DNA from: a virus
Length of the DNA stretch: 36,599 bases
Reading direction: 5' to 3' (one strand)
Virus record (IMG/VR): IMGVR_UViG_3300028394_000175
Coordinates: 1-36,599 of that record
Numbering within the stretch: the stretch's first letter is position 1; the number at the start of each line of letters is the position of its first letter. The notes under the pieces were generated by a model, which saw only the letters and a list, made by a program, of their open reading frames with translations, was not told where the DNA came from and ran no database searches. Of the stretch, positions 13,837-20,834 are shown in pieces. Made by a program: the position numbers and the translations under genes.

Positions 13837-14099
13837 TTTACGCCTCTGGATCGGGTGCCCCCGCACCCAACCAAGGCGGCGTGGCCGGGGCGTTCTATCC
13901 GCCTGCGGCTACTGTACGCGACCTAGAAAAAGAGGGCGTGTTGCCAGCTACCGCCAGCCAAAGCTACGGGTCAGCTCAGCTCTCCCAGACCACTGCGCTC
14001 ATTGATCTGCAGACAAAGCATCGCGATCTACGCAATCGCCTAGAACGCATTGAGGATATCCTAAAAGGACTAATCGAAAAGCAGGGGGCAAACCTGTGA
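13833..14099 (+). CDS. Hypothetical protein with C-terminal coiled coil, 88 aa
   Basis: ATG at 13833 overlaps the upstream stop as ATGA and its TGA overlaps the next GTG. The N-terminal 45 residues are G/A/P-rich and probably disordered (SGSGAPAPNQGGVAGAF). Residues 50-84 form a heptad-like helix (LQTKHRDLRNRLERIEDIL, KGLIEKQ) suited to oligomerisation. No known family. Confidence 0.6.
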   Translation: MIYASGSGAPAPNQGGVAGAFYPPAATVRDLEKEGVLPATASQSYGSAQLSQTTALIDLQTKHRDLRNRLERIEDILKGLIEKQGANL

Positions 14100-14431
14100 G
14101 CGCCTTAGCCGGAAAGTTTGTCCTGCTTTGGAAAGTAGCCGGCGGGCCGGAGCTAGTGGCCGAGCACACGTTCCACCCTACCCGCAAATGGCGCTTTGAC
14201 TTTGCCTGCAAAACCGCCCGCTGCGCAATCGAGCTGGATGGCGGGGCGTTCCTGCCGTTCGGAGGCCGTCACGGCCGTGGGATGGGAATGGTAAAGGACT
14301 GTGAAAAATATCGAGCAGCTGCCGACCTGGGCTGGCGCATCTGGCGCTTTACGACCAAGTGCATCACGCAGGAAGCCGTTGCGATGACCGCTAAATCGTT
14401 CCGCCTGTCGATGAAGGAGCGGGCAAAATGA
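14096..14431 (+). CDS. Vsr/DUF559-like PD-(D/E)XK endonuclease, 111 aa
   Basis: GTG at 14096 overlaps the previous TGA. The core KWRFDFA (Asp35) followed by CAIELDGG (Glu46, Asp48) and the downstream KDCEKYRAAADLGWRIWRF helix-strand match small phage nucleases of the Vsr/DUF559 group, in which the acidic residues bind Mg2+ for DNA cleavage. In early operons these may act as resolvase-like or nicking enzymes in replication and recombination. The length is typical of the compact single-domain forms. Confidence 0.75.
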   Translation: MSALAGKFVLLWKVAGGPELVAEHTFHPTRKWRFDFACKTARCAIELDGGAFLPFGGRHGRGMGMVKDCEKYRAAADLGWRIWRFTTKCITQEAVAMTAKSFRLSMKERAK

Positions 14432-14547
14432 TTATCAATCACACGCCCGAGGAAGAAGCCGAAATGGAAAAGGGCGCGTTAAAGGTGCACTACGAATTAG
14501 ACGAGAGGGAGTCAGCACGCATTGAGGAGGACGAGAGCAGTGAGTGA
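14428..14547 (+). CDS. Small acidic protein, 39 aa
   Basis: ATG at 14428 overlaps the nuclease stop as ATGA. The peptide is very acidic (TPEEEAEMEKGALK, ELDERESARIEEDESSE), with about a third Glu/Asp. Acidic early phage peptides sometimes mimic DNA to inhibit host nucleases or restriction enzymes, but no such family is recognised. The next gene starts inside its 3' end. Confidence 0.5.
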   Translation: MIINHTPEEEAEMEKGALKVHYELDERESARIEEDESSE

Positions 14548-14746
14548 GTTTCGCCTGATCGAAAACATTGAAGTGATGGCCTGCCGCAACTCAGCCGAGC
14601 GAGTGGTGAAAGCGCTTAACCGTGGCGAGGTGGAGCAAGCCAAAGATTTGGCACGGAAGCATGAGATCGCCTGGCACATCACGGATCGTGAATTTCAAAC
14701 CCTAAACCAACCGCACCGAACTAACGATTTTTGCGATGACGAATAG
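14540..14746 (+). CDS. Hypothetical helical protein, 68 aa
   Basis: GTG at 14540 is chosen because GAGGAGG lies about ten bases upstream at 14524-14530; an in-frame ATG at 14522 would sit on that motif. The middle AERVVKALNRGEVEQAKDLA looks like a TPR-like helical hairpin. The last residues (NDFCDDE) are acidic. Early operon; no family recognised. Confidence 0.55.
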   Translation: MSEFRLIENIEVMACRNSAERVVKALNRGEVEQAKDLARKHEIAWHITDREFQTLNQPHRTNDFCDDE

Positions 14747-14791
14747 TCAAAGCAAAACCAAGAAACCAAAACAAAGAAAGGTAATCCTAGT

Positions 14792-15268
14792 ATGCCAATA
14801 GTAGCTAGTCGGGGTGGCTCATACACCCCAATGCCCGAAGGATCGCACGACGCAGTGTTCTGCGACGTTGAGGATCTGGGCGAAGTAGAAACGCAGTATG
14901 GAAAGAAACACCAGATCCGCTTGGTGTGGCAAAGCGCTGACAAGATGGAGGACGGCCGCCCGTTTACCATCGGCCGGCGTTATGGCTTGAGCCTGCACGA
15001 AAAGTCAGCGCTCTTTAAGGATTTGAAATCCTACGCCAAAAAGGCGCCACCGCAGAATTTGGATCTGGAAACGCTCATCGGTAAGCCGTGCACGATACTT
15101 GTGGTGCACGTGGAGCGTGACGGATCTACCTATGCGAACGTGCAGGCGGTACTGCCAGCCGGCGCAAAGAAGGTGACCGTAGATAAGGCGTTTGTGCGGA
15201 AAATAAACCGCAACGGCGCAACAACCGCAACCGAGTTAGATCACGACGGAAACCCCGTCCCGTTCTAG
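14792..15268 (+). CDS. NGO0469-family phage replication-initiation-like protein, 158 aa
   Basis: ATG at 14792 with AAGAAAGG at 14773-14780 upstream. The pattern YTPMPEGSHDAVFCDVEDLG, then YGKKHQIRLVWQ, FTIGRRYGLSLHEKSALFKD, LIGKPCTILVVHVERDG and YANVQAVLP matches a widespread phage family annotated as NGO0469-type replication initiation proteins, likely an OB-fold single-strand DNA binding protein. Its location before an exonuclease and in the same operon as a primase-helicase supports a replication/recombination role. A strong hairpin follows directly. Confidence 0.7.
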   Translation: MPIVASRGGSYTPMPEGSHDAVFCDVEDLGEVETQYGKKHQIRLVWQSADKMEDGRPFTIGRRYGLSLHEKSALFKDLKSYAKKAPPQNLDLETLIGKPCTILVVHVERDGSTYANVQAVLPAGAKKVTVDKAFVRKINRNGATTATELDHDGNPVPF

Positions 15269-15274
15269 CCATTT

Positions 15275-15303
15275 GGCTGGGGTGGGCAATCCCCACCCTA
15301 GCC
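15275..15303 (+). terminator. Strong hairpin after the NGO0469-like gene
   Basis: GGCTGGGGTGGG (15275-15286), loop CAATC, CCCACCCTAGCC (15292-15303): 12 pairs including one G-U. It is followed by AGAAAGATTTTA, so the U tract is poor. It may be a partial terminator or attenuator lowering expression of the downstream exonuclease, or an mRNA-stabilising 3' end. Confidence 0.6.
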
Positions 15304-15314
15304 AGAAAGATTTT

Positions 15315-15410
15315 ATGGAAATCCTAACAATCGTAATTCAAATAATGCTGCCGCTGGTAGCCGTTGCGCTGGGGCTGCAACTCATGCACGCAATCGGCAG
15401 GTGGAACTGA
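15315..15410 (+). CDS. Tiny membrane protein, 31 aa
   Basis: ATG at 15315; the frame encodes MEILTIVIQIMLPLVAVALG then LQLMHAIGRWN, a single transmembrane helix. The TGA (15408-15410) shares a base with the ATG of the exonuclease. It may be a leader peptide coupling translation of the exonuclease or a small membrane effector. Confidence 0.45.
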   Translation: MEILTIVIQIMLPLVAVALGLQLMHAIGRWN

Positions 15411-16180
15411 TGGCCCCGATCATCGTCACCGCTAAAACGGAATCGGCGCACTACTACTTGGCGTCGGGTGAGTCATGCCACGGAGATCTGCGATCTGCCC
15501 GCAAGGTGGGGGCGTTTCCGTCTGTGACCACCATCCTCGGAGCCGCTGGCCCTAGTAAACAGGGGCTAATGAATTGGAAAGAGGAGCAGGCGATTTTATC
15601 TGCCTTGTCGCTACCAAGGAACGCAGGAGAGGCAGATGGCGACTTTGCTAAGCGGGTGGTTTTGGACAGCAGAAAGGAAGTGGAGGCCGCTGCACTTCGC
15701 GGAACTCACGTTCACTCTTTGGCTGAAATCATAATTAACGGGGAGGAGCCGGGCGAGCTGGTGAAAGGCTACGAGGAACACTATGCGGGCTTAAAAGAAT
15801 GGCGTGAGTGTTGCGTGACTAAAGTGCATGAAAGCGAGTCTGTCCTAGTTAACGAGGCCGAAGGCTACGCAGGGCGAGTGGATCTAATCGCCGACATCCA
15901 CGGCGTAATTGAGGTGGTAGATTTTAAGACTCGCAAATTTAAGAACGGGAAAGCGGCAGGCTACGAAACCGATCTGCTTCAGCTCAGTGCCTATGCGTAC
16001 GCTTTCACGGACGAGGGAATGGCTTGCCGCAACATTCTGATCGATCCAGTCACCGGCCAGTTGCAGGAAATCCGCTACACCGCCGAGCAAGTTGCCCAGG
16101 CGTTTGATGCGTTTACCTCCATCTGCAAGGTTTGGCGCTGGCTTAAAAAGTACGACCCGCGTGAGGTGCAGAATGATTGA
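15410..16180 (+). CDS. RecB/Cas4-like PD-(D/E)XK exonuclease, 256 aa
   Basis: ATG at 15410 is preferred over GTG 15401 because AGGTGGA (15399-15405) lies four bases upstream. Motifs: RGTHVHSLAE near residues 97-106, GRVDLIAD with Asp158, VVDFKTRK with Asp171 and Lys173, and LLQLSAYAYA with Gln191 and Tyr195, the ordered signature of RecB/Cas4/lambda-exonuclease-like nucleases. It probably resects DNA ends for recombination-dependent replication, with the OB-fold-like protein upstream as partner. No RecT or Erf-like annealing protein was recognised, so the pairing partner is open. Confidence 0.85.
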   Translation: MAPIIVTAKTESAHYYLASGESCHGDLRSARKVGAFPSVTTILGAAGPSKQGLMNWKEEQAILSALSLPRNAGEADGDFAKRVVLDSRKEVEAAALRGTHVHSLAEIIINGEEPGELVKGYEEHYAGLKEWRECCVTKVHESESVLVNEAEGYAGRVDLIADIHGVIEVVDFKTRKFKNGKAAGYETDLLQLSAYAYAFTDEGMACRNILIDPVTGQLQEIRYTAEQVAQAFDAFTSICKVWRWLKKYDPREVQND

Positions 16181-16325
16181 GGTGCTGCCAGAGGAAACCA
16201 CCCAAGACCAGTTGCTTAACCGCGTGCGATCGCTTGCCCGGCAGTTAGCTGAGGCCAAGGCAGCGCTGGCGGCTAGCGAGGCACGCGAGAACGATCTGAT
16301 GGATCGCATTAGGAGCGGGCTATGA
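16173..16325 (+). CDS. Small coiled-coil protein, 50 aa
   Basis: ATG at 16173 overlaps the exonuclease 3' end by eight bases; the TGA/ATGA junction at 16322-16325 couples it to the next gene. Residues 10-48 form a continuous amphipathic helix (QDQLLNRVRSLARQLAEAKA, then ALAASEARENDLMDRI), expected to dimerise. Possibly an accessory subunit of the exonuclease or a phage regulator; no family recognised. Confidence 0.55.
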   Translation: MIEVLPEETTQDQLLNRVRSLARQLAEAKAALAASEARENDLMDRIRSGL

Positions 16326-16738
16326 GGATGCTGCTTTCGTTCATCGCCCTATTGGGATTTACAACCACAAAGCTAGGCAACGCACTGATCGATTTGCGCC
16401 CGATCGCTAAGAAGATCGACGTAAAGAAAATCAAGGTTCGGATTACTGGCTACTGGCCCGGCGAGGACGAGTGGAGCAGCCGCTACCAATCGAGCACCGG
16501 CACACGCCTGCGGGCTGGCCGTCACTGCGCCGTCGATCCGGACATCATTCCGCTGTGGAGCAAGATCCGCGTGATGGGCGGAAAGCGGGAGTGGGTGGCC
16601 GTGGATACTGGCACGGCAGTAAAGAGCAAGAAGGCGAGCGGTGGAAAGTTGCCCGTGGTGGACGTGTTTGCTGCTAGTGAAAAGCAGTTTAACGCAATGC
16701 GGTTGCCAAGGGTGGCAACGGTGGAGGTGATGAAGTGA
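16322..16738 (+). CDS. Exported 3D-domain (double-psi beta-barrel) protein, 138 aa
   Basis: ATG at 16322 overlaps the previous stop. The start MRMLLSFIALLGFTTTKLGNA resembles a signal peptide or anchor. Then follows ITGYWPGEDEW and the three-aspartate pattern of the 3D domain: AVDPDIIPLWSKIRV (Asp72), WVAVDTGTA (Asp95) and LPVVDVF (Asp114). This barrel is shared with MltA/RlpA-type lytic transglycosylases and acts on peptidoglycan glycan strands. A wall-active enzyme within a replication operon, far from the lysis cassette, is unusual; it might remodel the envelope early in infection or exclude superinfecting phage. Confidence 0.75.
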   Translation: MRMLLSFIALLGFTTTKLGNALIDLRPIAKKIDVKKIKVRITGYWPGEDEWSSRYQSSTGTRLRAGRHCAVDPDIIPLWSKIRVMGGKREWVAVDTGTAVKSKKASGGKLPVVDVFAASEKQFNAMRLPRVATVEVMK

Positions 16739-17016
16739 GCACAAAAGCCGCCACGTTCGCCTCTAAACGCAATCGGGCCGCTGGTCTTGGCGATACACGG
16801 CCGACGTTCCGCCGCTTGGGCGTGATCGTTGGGAAGTTGCGCCGGGATCTGTGCCTGCCCAGCTCTGCCCGGTTGGGCGTAGAGCTTGAATGCAGCTACA
16901 AAACGATTCAGCGGGACATCGACTTGCTCAGAGATTTCTTTGGCTACCCGCTAGAATACGACGCCCGCAAGTACCACTACAAGCTGGCGGGGCCGCTGCC
17001 GAAGGCGGTGCTGTGA
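16735..17016 (+). CDS. WYL/DeoR-type helix-turn-helix protein, 93 aa
   Basis: GTG at 16735 overlaps the previous TGA as GTGA. Residues about 25-88 (RRLGVIVGKLRRDLCLPSSA, then ELECSYKTIQRDIDLLRDFF, and YPLEYDARKYHYKL) match the winged-helix N-terminal domain of WYL/DeoR-type regulators almost end to end, but the ligand-binding WYL domain is missing. A stand-alone winged helix may control early genes or help replication initiation. Confidence 0.7.
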   Translation: MSTKAATFASKRNRAAGLGDTRPTFRRLGVIVGKLRRDLCLPSSARLGVELECSYKTIQRDIDLLRDFFGYPLEYDARKYHYKLAGPLPKAVL

Positions 17017-17141
17017 GCCTGCAGGAACTATTAACCATGTTCTCCGGCCGCGTCATCGGTACTTACACGCCGAAGCAGTACGCCAACTGTGTGCGAGAGG
17101 CCCGCGCCAATCGCATGCGCTGGGGAATGGGGCAGTGGTGA
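17013..17141 (+). CDS. Small basic protein, 42 aa
   Basis: GTG at 17013 overlaps the previous stop, and the TGA at 17139 overlaps the next GTG. The peptide VSLQELLTMFSGRVIGTYTP then KQYANCVREARANRMRWG is basic with a C-terminal helix. A longer in-frame reading from 16890 would overlap the WYL-like gene and is not preferred. Function unknown. Confidence 0.5.
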   Translation: MSLQELLTMFSGRVIGTYTPKQYANCVREARANRMRWGMGQW

Positions 17142-18199
17142 GTCAATTAGCTCAGTCATGTCTTTTTGGATCTCATGGACAGCATTATGTTAATTTGGGT
17201 CTGTCACGAAGGGTAACACAAGAAGATGTTGGCAGATCTGTCGGAGTAGGCCCGACTACCGTTGACCGATGCTTAAAGGGTATTGGCGATCCTAAAACCA
17301 TAGAAGCAGTTAAAGAAGCCGCAGAAAGGCTGGGCTATCAAAGGATCAATAAATGGGCATCAATAAAAAAAGAGTTTATTAAAGGATATAACCTATCCGG
17401 CAGTCCAATTCTTGATGAAGAGGCAATATGTATTCTGAGGTCAAGAGGAAACCATGCTCGGTCAATTTCACAAATAACAGGAATAGCTACTGTTCGCTTA
17501 AAAAAGATATTCCAAAAAAATCGTCTTTGCACAGAAAACTTGCAAGCCATTAAAGAAAACGGGCTTTCAAAAAGACAACAGATTGAAGTTAAAATGCTTA
17601 ATAAAGAAAGGGCAGAATTAAATGAGGCAAGACAATATCAGGAAAAGAGGTCTGAGCTTAGAGACTTAATTTGTAAAATTATAAAGAACTACAAAAAAGG
17701 TGTTCCCATAGAAAAAATAGCGCGGGAACTAAAAATAAATAAAACCCTAGCTTTTAGATGTGCTTACAGAACCAAGTCATATTTTCTAATAAAAAAAAGA
17801 AGGGTTATTAAAAAGAGAACCGGGTCGGCTACAACAAGCACGTATTCAAGTTTCTATACCAGAGAATCTGACATGACCAACGCTGTACATGAAGAACTAA
17901 AACGTAGGTATCCTAATTGTTACATAGAAAAAGAATATCCAATCACAGAAACATTCTTTGGAAACCGCGTCAGGCACATTCGTGCTGATTTTGTTATTAA
18001 ACAACCAACAGCCAAACCTGTGGCTATTGAGGTAAAATACTCGACATCTACTAATTCAATTAAAGTGCTTCTTGGCCAAATCCTTATTAACAAAACCTGC
18101 GGTTACGATGTTGAATGCGTTTTTCCAAAAGATGCCTTTCTTTCTGATTTTTGCGAAAAGATGTTGCAAGATAACAATGTTGGTTATTGGACTGTATGA
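17138..18199 (+). CDS. LacI-type HTH fused to a PD-(D/E)XK nuclease, 353 aa, AT-rich insertion
   Basis: GTG at 17138 overlaps the previous TGA; GTG 17135 is an alternative that adds one residue (numbering here uses 17135). Residues 27-68 (VTQEDVGRSVGVGPTTVDRC, then a helix ending AAERLGY) are a LacI-family helix-turn-helix. Two more HTH-like segments follow at about 108-130 (ISQITGIATVRLKKIF) and 188-210 (GVPIEKIARELKINKTLAF). Residues about 245-330 form a nuclease core: RHIRADFVI (Asp285), PVAIEVKYS (Glu299, Lys301) and VLLGQILI (Gln315). The effector-binding domain of LacI is absent. Base composition is far more AT-rich, with Lys/Ile/Asn codons, than both flanks, while stop-start coupling is kept. 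It may be a site-directed nuclease, a superinfection or anti-competitor factor, or a homing-type element. No described family is recognised for the whole. Confidence 0.8.
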   Translation: MSQLAQSCLFGSHGQHYVNLGLSRRVTQEDVGRSVGVGPTTVDRCLKGIGDPKTIEAVKEAAERLGYQRINKWASIKKEFIKGYNLSGSPILDEEAICILRSRGNHARSISQITGIATVRLKKIFQKNRLCTENLQAIKENGLSKRQQIEVKMLNKERAELNEARQYQEKRSELRDLICKIIKNYKKGVPIEKIARELKINKTLAFRCAYRTKSYFLIKKRRVIKKRTGSATTSTYSSFYTRESDMTNAVHEELKRRYPNCYIEKEYPITETFFGNRVRHIRADFVIKQPTAKPVAIEVKYSTSTNSIKVLLGQILINKTCGYDVECVFPKDAFLSDFCEKMLQDNNVGYWTV

Positions 18200-18372
18200 G
18201 CGTAAAACGCATCACCTGGCAAATTGAAATCCTTGAGCGGGCGAAGAAAAGCCTGATCGACGGCCGGCTGGTCATAGCACGCAGTCGGCTGGATATGGCG
18301 CTGCATATAGCTAAGGAGCTGCTGAAGCGGGCGCAGACGTACCAGAAGCGAGACGCGGAGAAGAAAAAATGA
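18196..18372 (+). CDS. Small basic helical protein, 58 aa
   Basis: ATG at 18196 overlaps the nuclease stop; base composition returns to the genome norm here, marking the end of the AT-rich insertion. The sequence is one or two amphipathic helices (ITWQIEILERAKKSLID, LDMALHIAKELLKRAQT) with a Lys-rich tail. Function unknown. Confidence 0.55.
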   Translation: MSVKRITWQIEILERAKKSLIDGRLVIARSRLDMALHIAKELLKRAQTYQKRDAEKKK

Positions 18373-18545
18373 GGGCGTTGGCGTGGCTTTTGTACTGGTT
18401 AGGAGACCTAGTTAGCAGGACTTTGTGCCGCTGGGGCTTAGCCGGATCGCTCTATCAAAAGCTCATGCTCTGGTCGGTCGAGTGCGACAAAGATTTTAAC
18501 GTCTGGAAGGAAGTCAAACCCCGCAAAAGGAGAAAAAGCAAATGA
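18369..18545 (+). CDS. Small Trp-rich basic protein, 58 aa
   Basis: ATG at 18369 overlaps the previous stop as ATGA; its TGA overlaps the next ATG. It opens with a short hydrophobic/aromatic helix (RALAWLLYWLGDLVS), contains six tryptophans and ends very basic (KPRKRRKSK). It could associate with membrane or nucleic acid. No family recognised. Confidence 0.5.
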   Translation: MRALAWLLYWLGDLVSRTLCRWGLAGSLYQKLMLWSVECDKDFNVWKEVKPRKRRKSK

Positions 18546-18733
18546 AAGACCTTGGCAAAATTACTTTTGGCAAATCACGGCCTGCGCCCAAGCAGATTCT
18601 GGTCGACGTAACCTATGACGGCAAAACGGCAAAGGCTTTGCACGCATTTGGGCTGAAGCAGTTAAAGAAAGACCCCGATGCGGTGATCGAGTACGTCATC
18701 GTCAAGGCGCTGGAAGGGTTTGCCAAAAAATGA
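18542..18733 (+). CDS. Hypothetical protein, 63 aa, before the primase-helicase
   Basis: ATG at 18542 with AAAGGAG about eight bases upstream (18526-18532), one of the better ribosome binding sites in this operon. It reads as beta strand (KQILVDVTYDGKTA) plus helices (LHAFGLKQLKKDP, EYVIVKALEGFAKK). It overlaps the primase start by four bases. Possibly a replication accessory; no family recognised. Confidence 0.6.
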   Translation: MKDLGKITFGKSRPAPKQILVDVTYDGKTAKALHAFGLKQLKKDPDAVIEYVIVKALEGFAKK

Positions 18734-20685
18734 TTGCACTGCCCCCAGCTACCGAGGCCGTTTACCACAACGGTGCGCCGGAAGGTGAGCGCAACACGCA
18801 ACTGTTCCGCATGGCGTTGCAATTTCGTGACCAGGGCTTGTCGCAGTTTGATGCGGAGTCAGAGGCCGAGATATGGGGCTTTAAGAATGGCCTAACCCAG
18901 AACGAATGCGTGGCAGCCGTGAAATCCGCTTACAGCAAGCCAGCCAGGGAGGCATGGCGGCCGAAAGCCAAGTACGGCTATCAGAACGGAGCGATCGTGC
19001 GGGAGGATCTGCCAGTGCCGCCAATGCCGATCAGCGTGGAGAGCGGGCCGGTCGACAAGTTTCTAACCACCTGTTTCGACGTGGGCGATAGTATCAATAT
19101 CTGCCGATCAATTAAGGACGGCGAGCGCGAGCGGCCAGACGGTGCCGGCGAAACTCGCACCCGTGAGGAATGGCTAGAGTTGTTTAAGGGCGACGGGTTG
19201 GCAACGTGGCAAGGCGATGCAGTGGGCGTCTACGTGTCGATTAACGCGAACAACGGTAAGAACCGCAAAGCCGAGTCGATTACCAAGTTTCGCCACTGCT
19301 TAATCGAGTTTGATGAAAGCACCCTACAAGAGCAGTGGGCAATTATAAAGCGCAGCGGGTTGCCTACGTCGTCGATCATTAAGAGCGGTGCCCGTAGCCT
19401 GCATGCGTGGGTGGACGTCAGGGCGGCCAATGCCAAGGAGTTTGCCGAGCGTGTGGATTTTATTTACAAGCACTTGGAGCACTCAAAGCCTGATTCTGCC
19501 AACAAGGACGCCGGCCGGTTGTCTCGGTTGCCAGGGGCCATGCGTACCGCTACTGGCCAGCAGCAAGAGTTGGTCGAGTGTGGCGCACCGACGCTGACCT
19601 ACATTGAGTGGCAGGAGCGCACTATGTATGGGGATTTGCCTGAGCCGTACAAATGGGAGGATCTGGTAAACTTTAAAGAGGATTGCGACCCGACGCAGCT
19701 GTTGGGCAAGCGCTGGATCTGCCGTGGTGGATCTGCGCTGTGGGTGGGTAGTAGCGGGCTGGGTAAGAGCGTGCTGTGCTTACAGGCCGCGATCACCTGG
19801 GCATGCGGTCGTGATCTCTTTGGAATATCGCCACACGGTAAGCCGCTGAAGTCGCTCATCGTGCAGGCCGAGAACGATGAAGGCGACGTGGCAGAGGCGC
19901 TACAGGGTATTCTCAAGGCGTTAGACTTAACGCCAGAGGAGTTGCAGATGGTTAAAGAAAACATAGTCATCGTGCGTGACTGTACCTCTACGGGCGAACG
20001 GTTTGTCGATCGGATGCGTAGATTGGCTGAAAGGCATAAGCCGCATTTAGCCTGGGTAGATCCTTTGCTGGCGTTCATCGGTGGCGATCTATCCAGCCAA
20101 GAGACGGCCGGCGGGTTCCTTCGCAATTTGCTTAACCCGTTGGCACTAGCCGGTGGGTTTGCGTGGATGCTGATGCACCACACGCCTAAGCCTACGCGGG
20201 ACGGCAGTGGGTACCAGGGCCACGATAAAGCCTACAGCGGATTTGGATCGTCTGAGCTGACAAACTGGGCGCGGAGCGTATTAACCCTAGCTCCTTGCGG
20301 TCAGGATGAGGAAGGCACGTACACCTACAAGCTAGAGGTGACCAAGCGCGGGAAGCGGTCTGGGTTGCGTCCTAACCGCACTGCGAGCGATTTCATAGCG
20401 TCTAACGTCCAGCCGTGTGTTCACCTAAAGCATTCGCAAGTAGGGCTGGCGTGGATCGAGTCAAGCGCGCCTGAAAAGACGGTAGGTCGTAAAGCCAGTG
20501 CGATTGATTGGGGCAAGCTACCCGAAGGGGCTAAATACAGCCAAGTGGTAGCCTATGTGCAGAAGGTGACTGGGCTACAGGAACGTCAGGCTAAGTCCCG
20601 CATTAAGCAGGCTAAGGACGACGGATTTATTGAGGAATCTAGCGACGGTTTATTCAGCAAAAAGGTGACAAATGAACCCTTTTAA
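18730..20685 (+). CDS. Primase-helicase fusion: AEP-like primase plus RepA/DnaB-type ATPase, 651 aa
   Basis: ATG at 18730 overlaps the upstream TGA. Residues 20-75 look like a PriCT-type helical domain. Residues about 150-285 carry archaeo-eukaryotic primase-like features: CLIEFDES (Glu193, Asp195), SGARSLHAWVDV and RLSRLPGAMR. Residues about 320-560 are a RecA-fold ATPase with Walker A GSSGLGKS (340-347) and Walker B LAWVD (440-444), followed by MLMHHTPKP, typical of RepA-like hexameric helicases. The C-terminal end (YSQVVAYVQKVTGLQERQAK, SRIKQAKDDGFIEESS) is a winged helix likely to bind the origin. An iteron array follows directly downstream. It is the replication initiator/replicase of the phage. 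Confidence 0.88.
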   Translation: MIALPPATEAVYHNGAPEGERNTQLFRMALQFRDQGLSQFDAESEAEIWGFKNGLTQNECVAAVKSAYSKPAREAWRPKAKYGYQNGAIVREDLPVPPMPISVESGPVDKFLTTCFDVGDSINICRSIKDGERERPDGAGETRTREEWLELFKGDGLATWQGDAVGVYVSINANNGKNRKAESITKFRHCLIEFDESTLQEQWAIIKRSGLPTSSIIKSGARSLHAWVDVRAANAKEFAERVDFIYKHLEHSKPDSANKDAGRLSRLPGAMRTATGQQQELVECGAPTLTYIEWQERTMYGDLPEPYKWEDLVNFKEDCDPTQLLGKRWICRGGSALWVGSSGLGKSVLCLQAAITWACGRDLFGISPHGKPLKSLIVQAENDEGDVAEALQGILKALDLTPEELQMVKENIVIVRDCTSTGERFVDRMRRLAERHKPHLAWVDPLLAFIGGDLSSQETAGGFLRNLLNPLALAGGFAWMLMHHTPKPTRDGSGYQGHDKAYSGFGSSELTNWARSVLTLAPCGQDEEGTYTYKLEVTKRGKRSGLRPNRTASDFIASNVQPCVHLKHSQVGLAWIESSAPEKTVGRKASAIDWGKLPEGAKYSQVVAYVQKVTGLQERQAKSRIKQAKDDGFIEESSDGLFSKKVTNEPF

Positions 20686-20833
20686 AGTCAGTGCAGTAAC
20701 CCTTATTGCACTAGTGCAGTATTGGGTAGCATGTTGGTGCAGTAATAAAGGCTCCTTAGAGCCTATTATTGCACTAATGCAGACGGTCAAAACATTACTG
20801 CACCAAGCGCTAGAAAACGGAGTAGTAATCTAA
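20672..20833 (+). CDS. Questionable 53-aa frame through the iteron region
   Basis: ATG at 20672 lies inside the primase 3' end and stays open to 20833, encoding MNPFKVSAVTLIALVQYWVA followed by a polar tail. Cysteine, tryptophan and hydrophobic content could suggest a membrane peptide, but every part is built from the repeated TTAYTGCAC elements and a hairpin, so it is more likely non-coding origin DNA that happens to be open. Confidence 0.2.
   Translation: MNPFKVSAVTLIALVQYWVACWCSNKGSLEPIIALMQTVKTLLHQALENGVVI
20691..20803. other. ori: Iteron array and hairpin: candidate replication origin
   Basis: Six 9-bp elements of consensus TTAYTGCAC occur in 113 bases, on both strands: GTGCAGTAA 20691-20699, TTATTGCAC 20703-20711, GTGCAGTAT 20714-20722 (one mismatch), GTGCAGTAA 20737-20745, TTATTGCAC 20766-20774 and TTACTGCAC 20795-20803. 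Between the fourth and fifth lies a perfect GGCTC-CTTA-GAGCC hairpin (20750-20763); with the flanking elements it forms a longer imperfect cruciform (20737-20774). Position directly after the primase-helicase gene is typical for theta-type phage and plasmid origins. Confidence 0.65.
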
Positions 20834-20834
20834 T

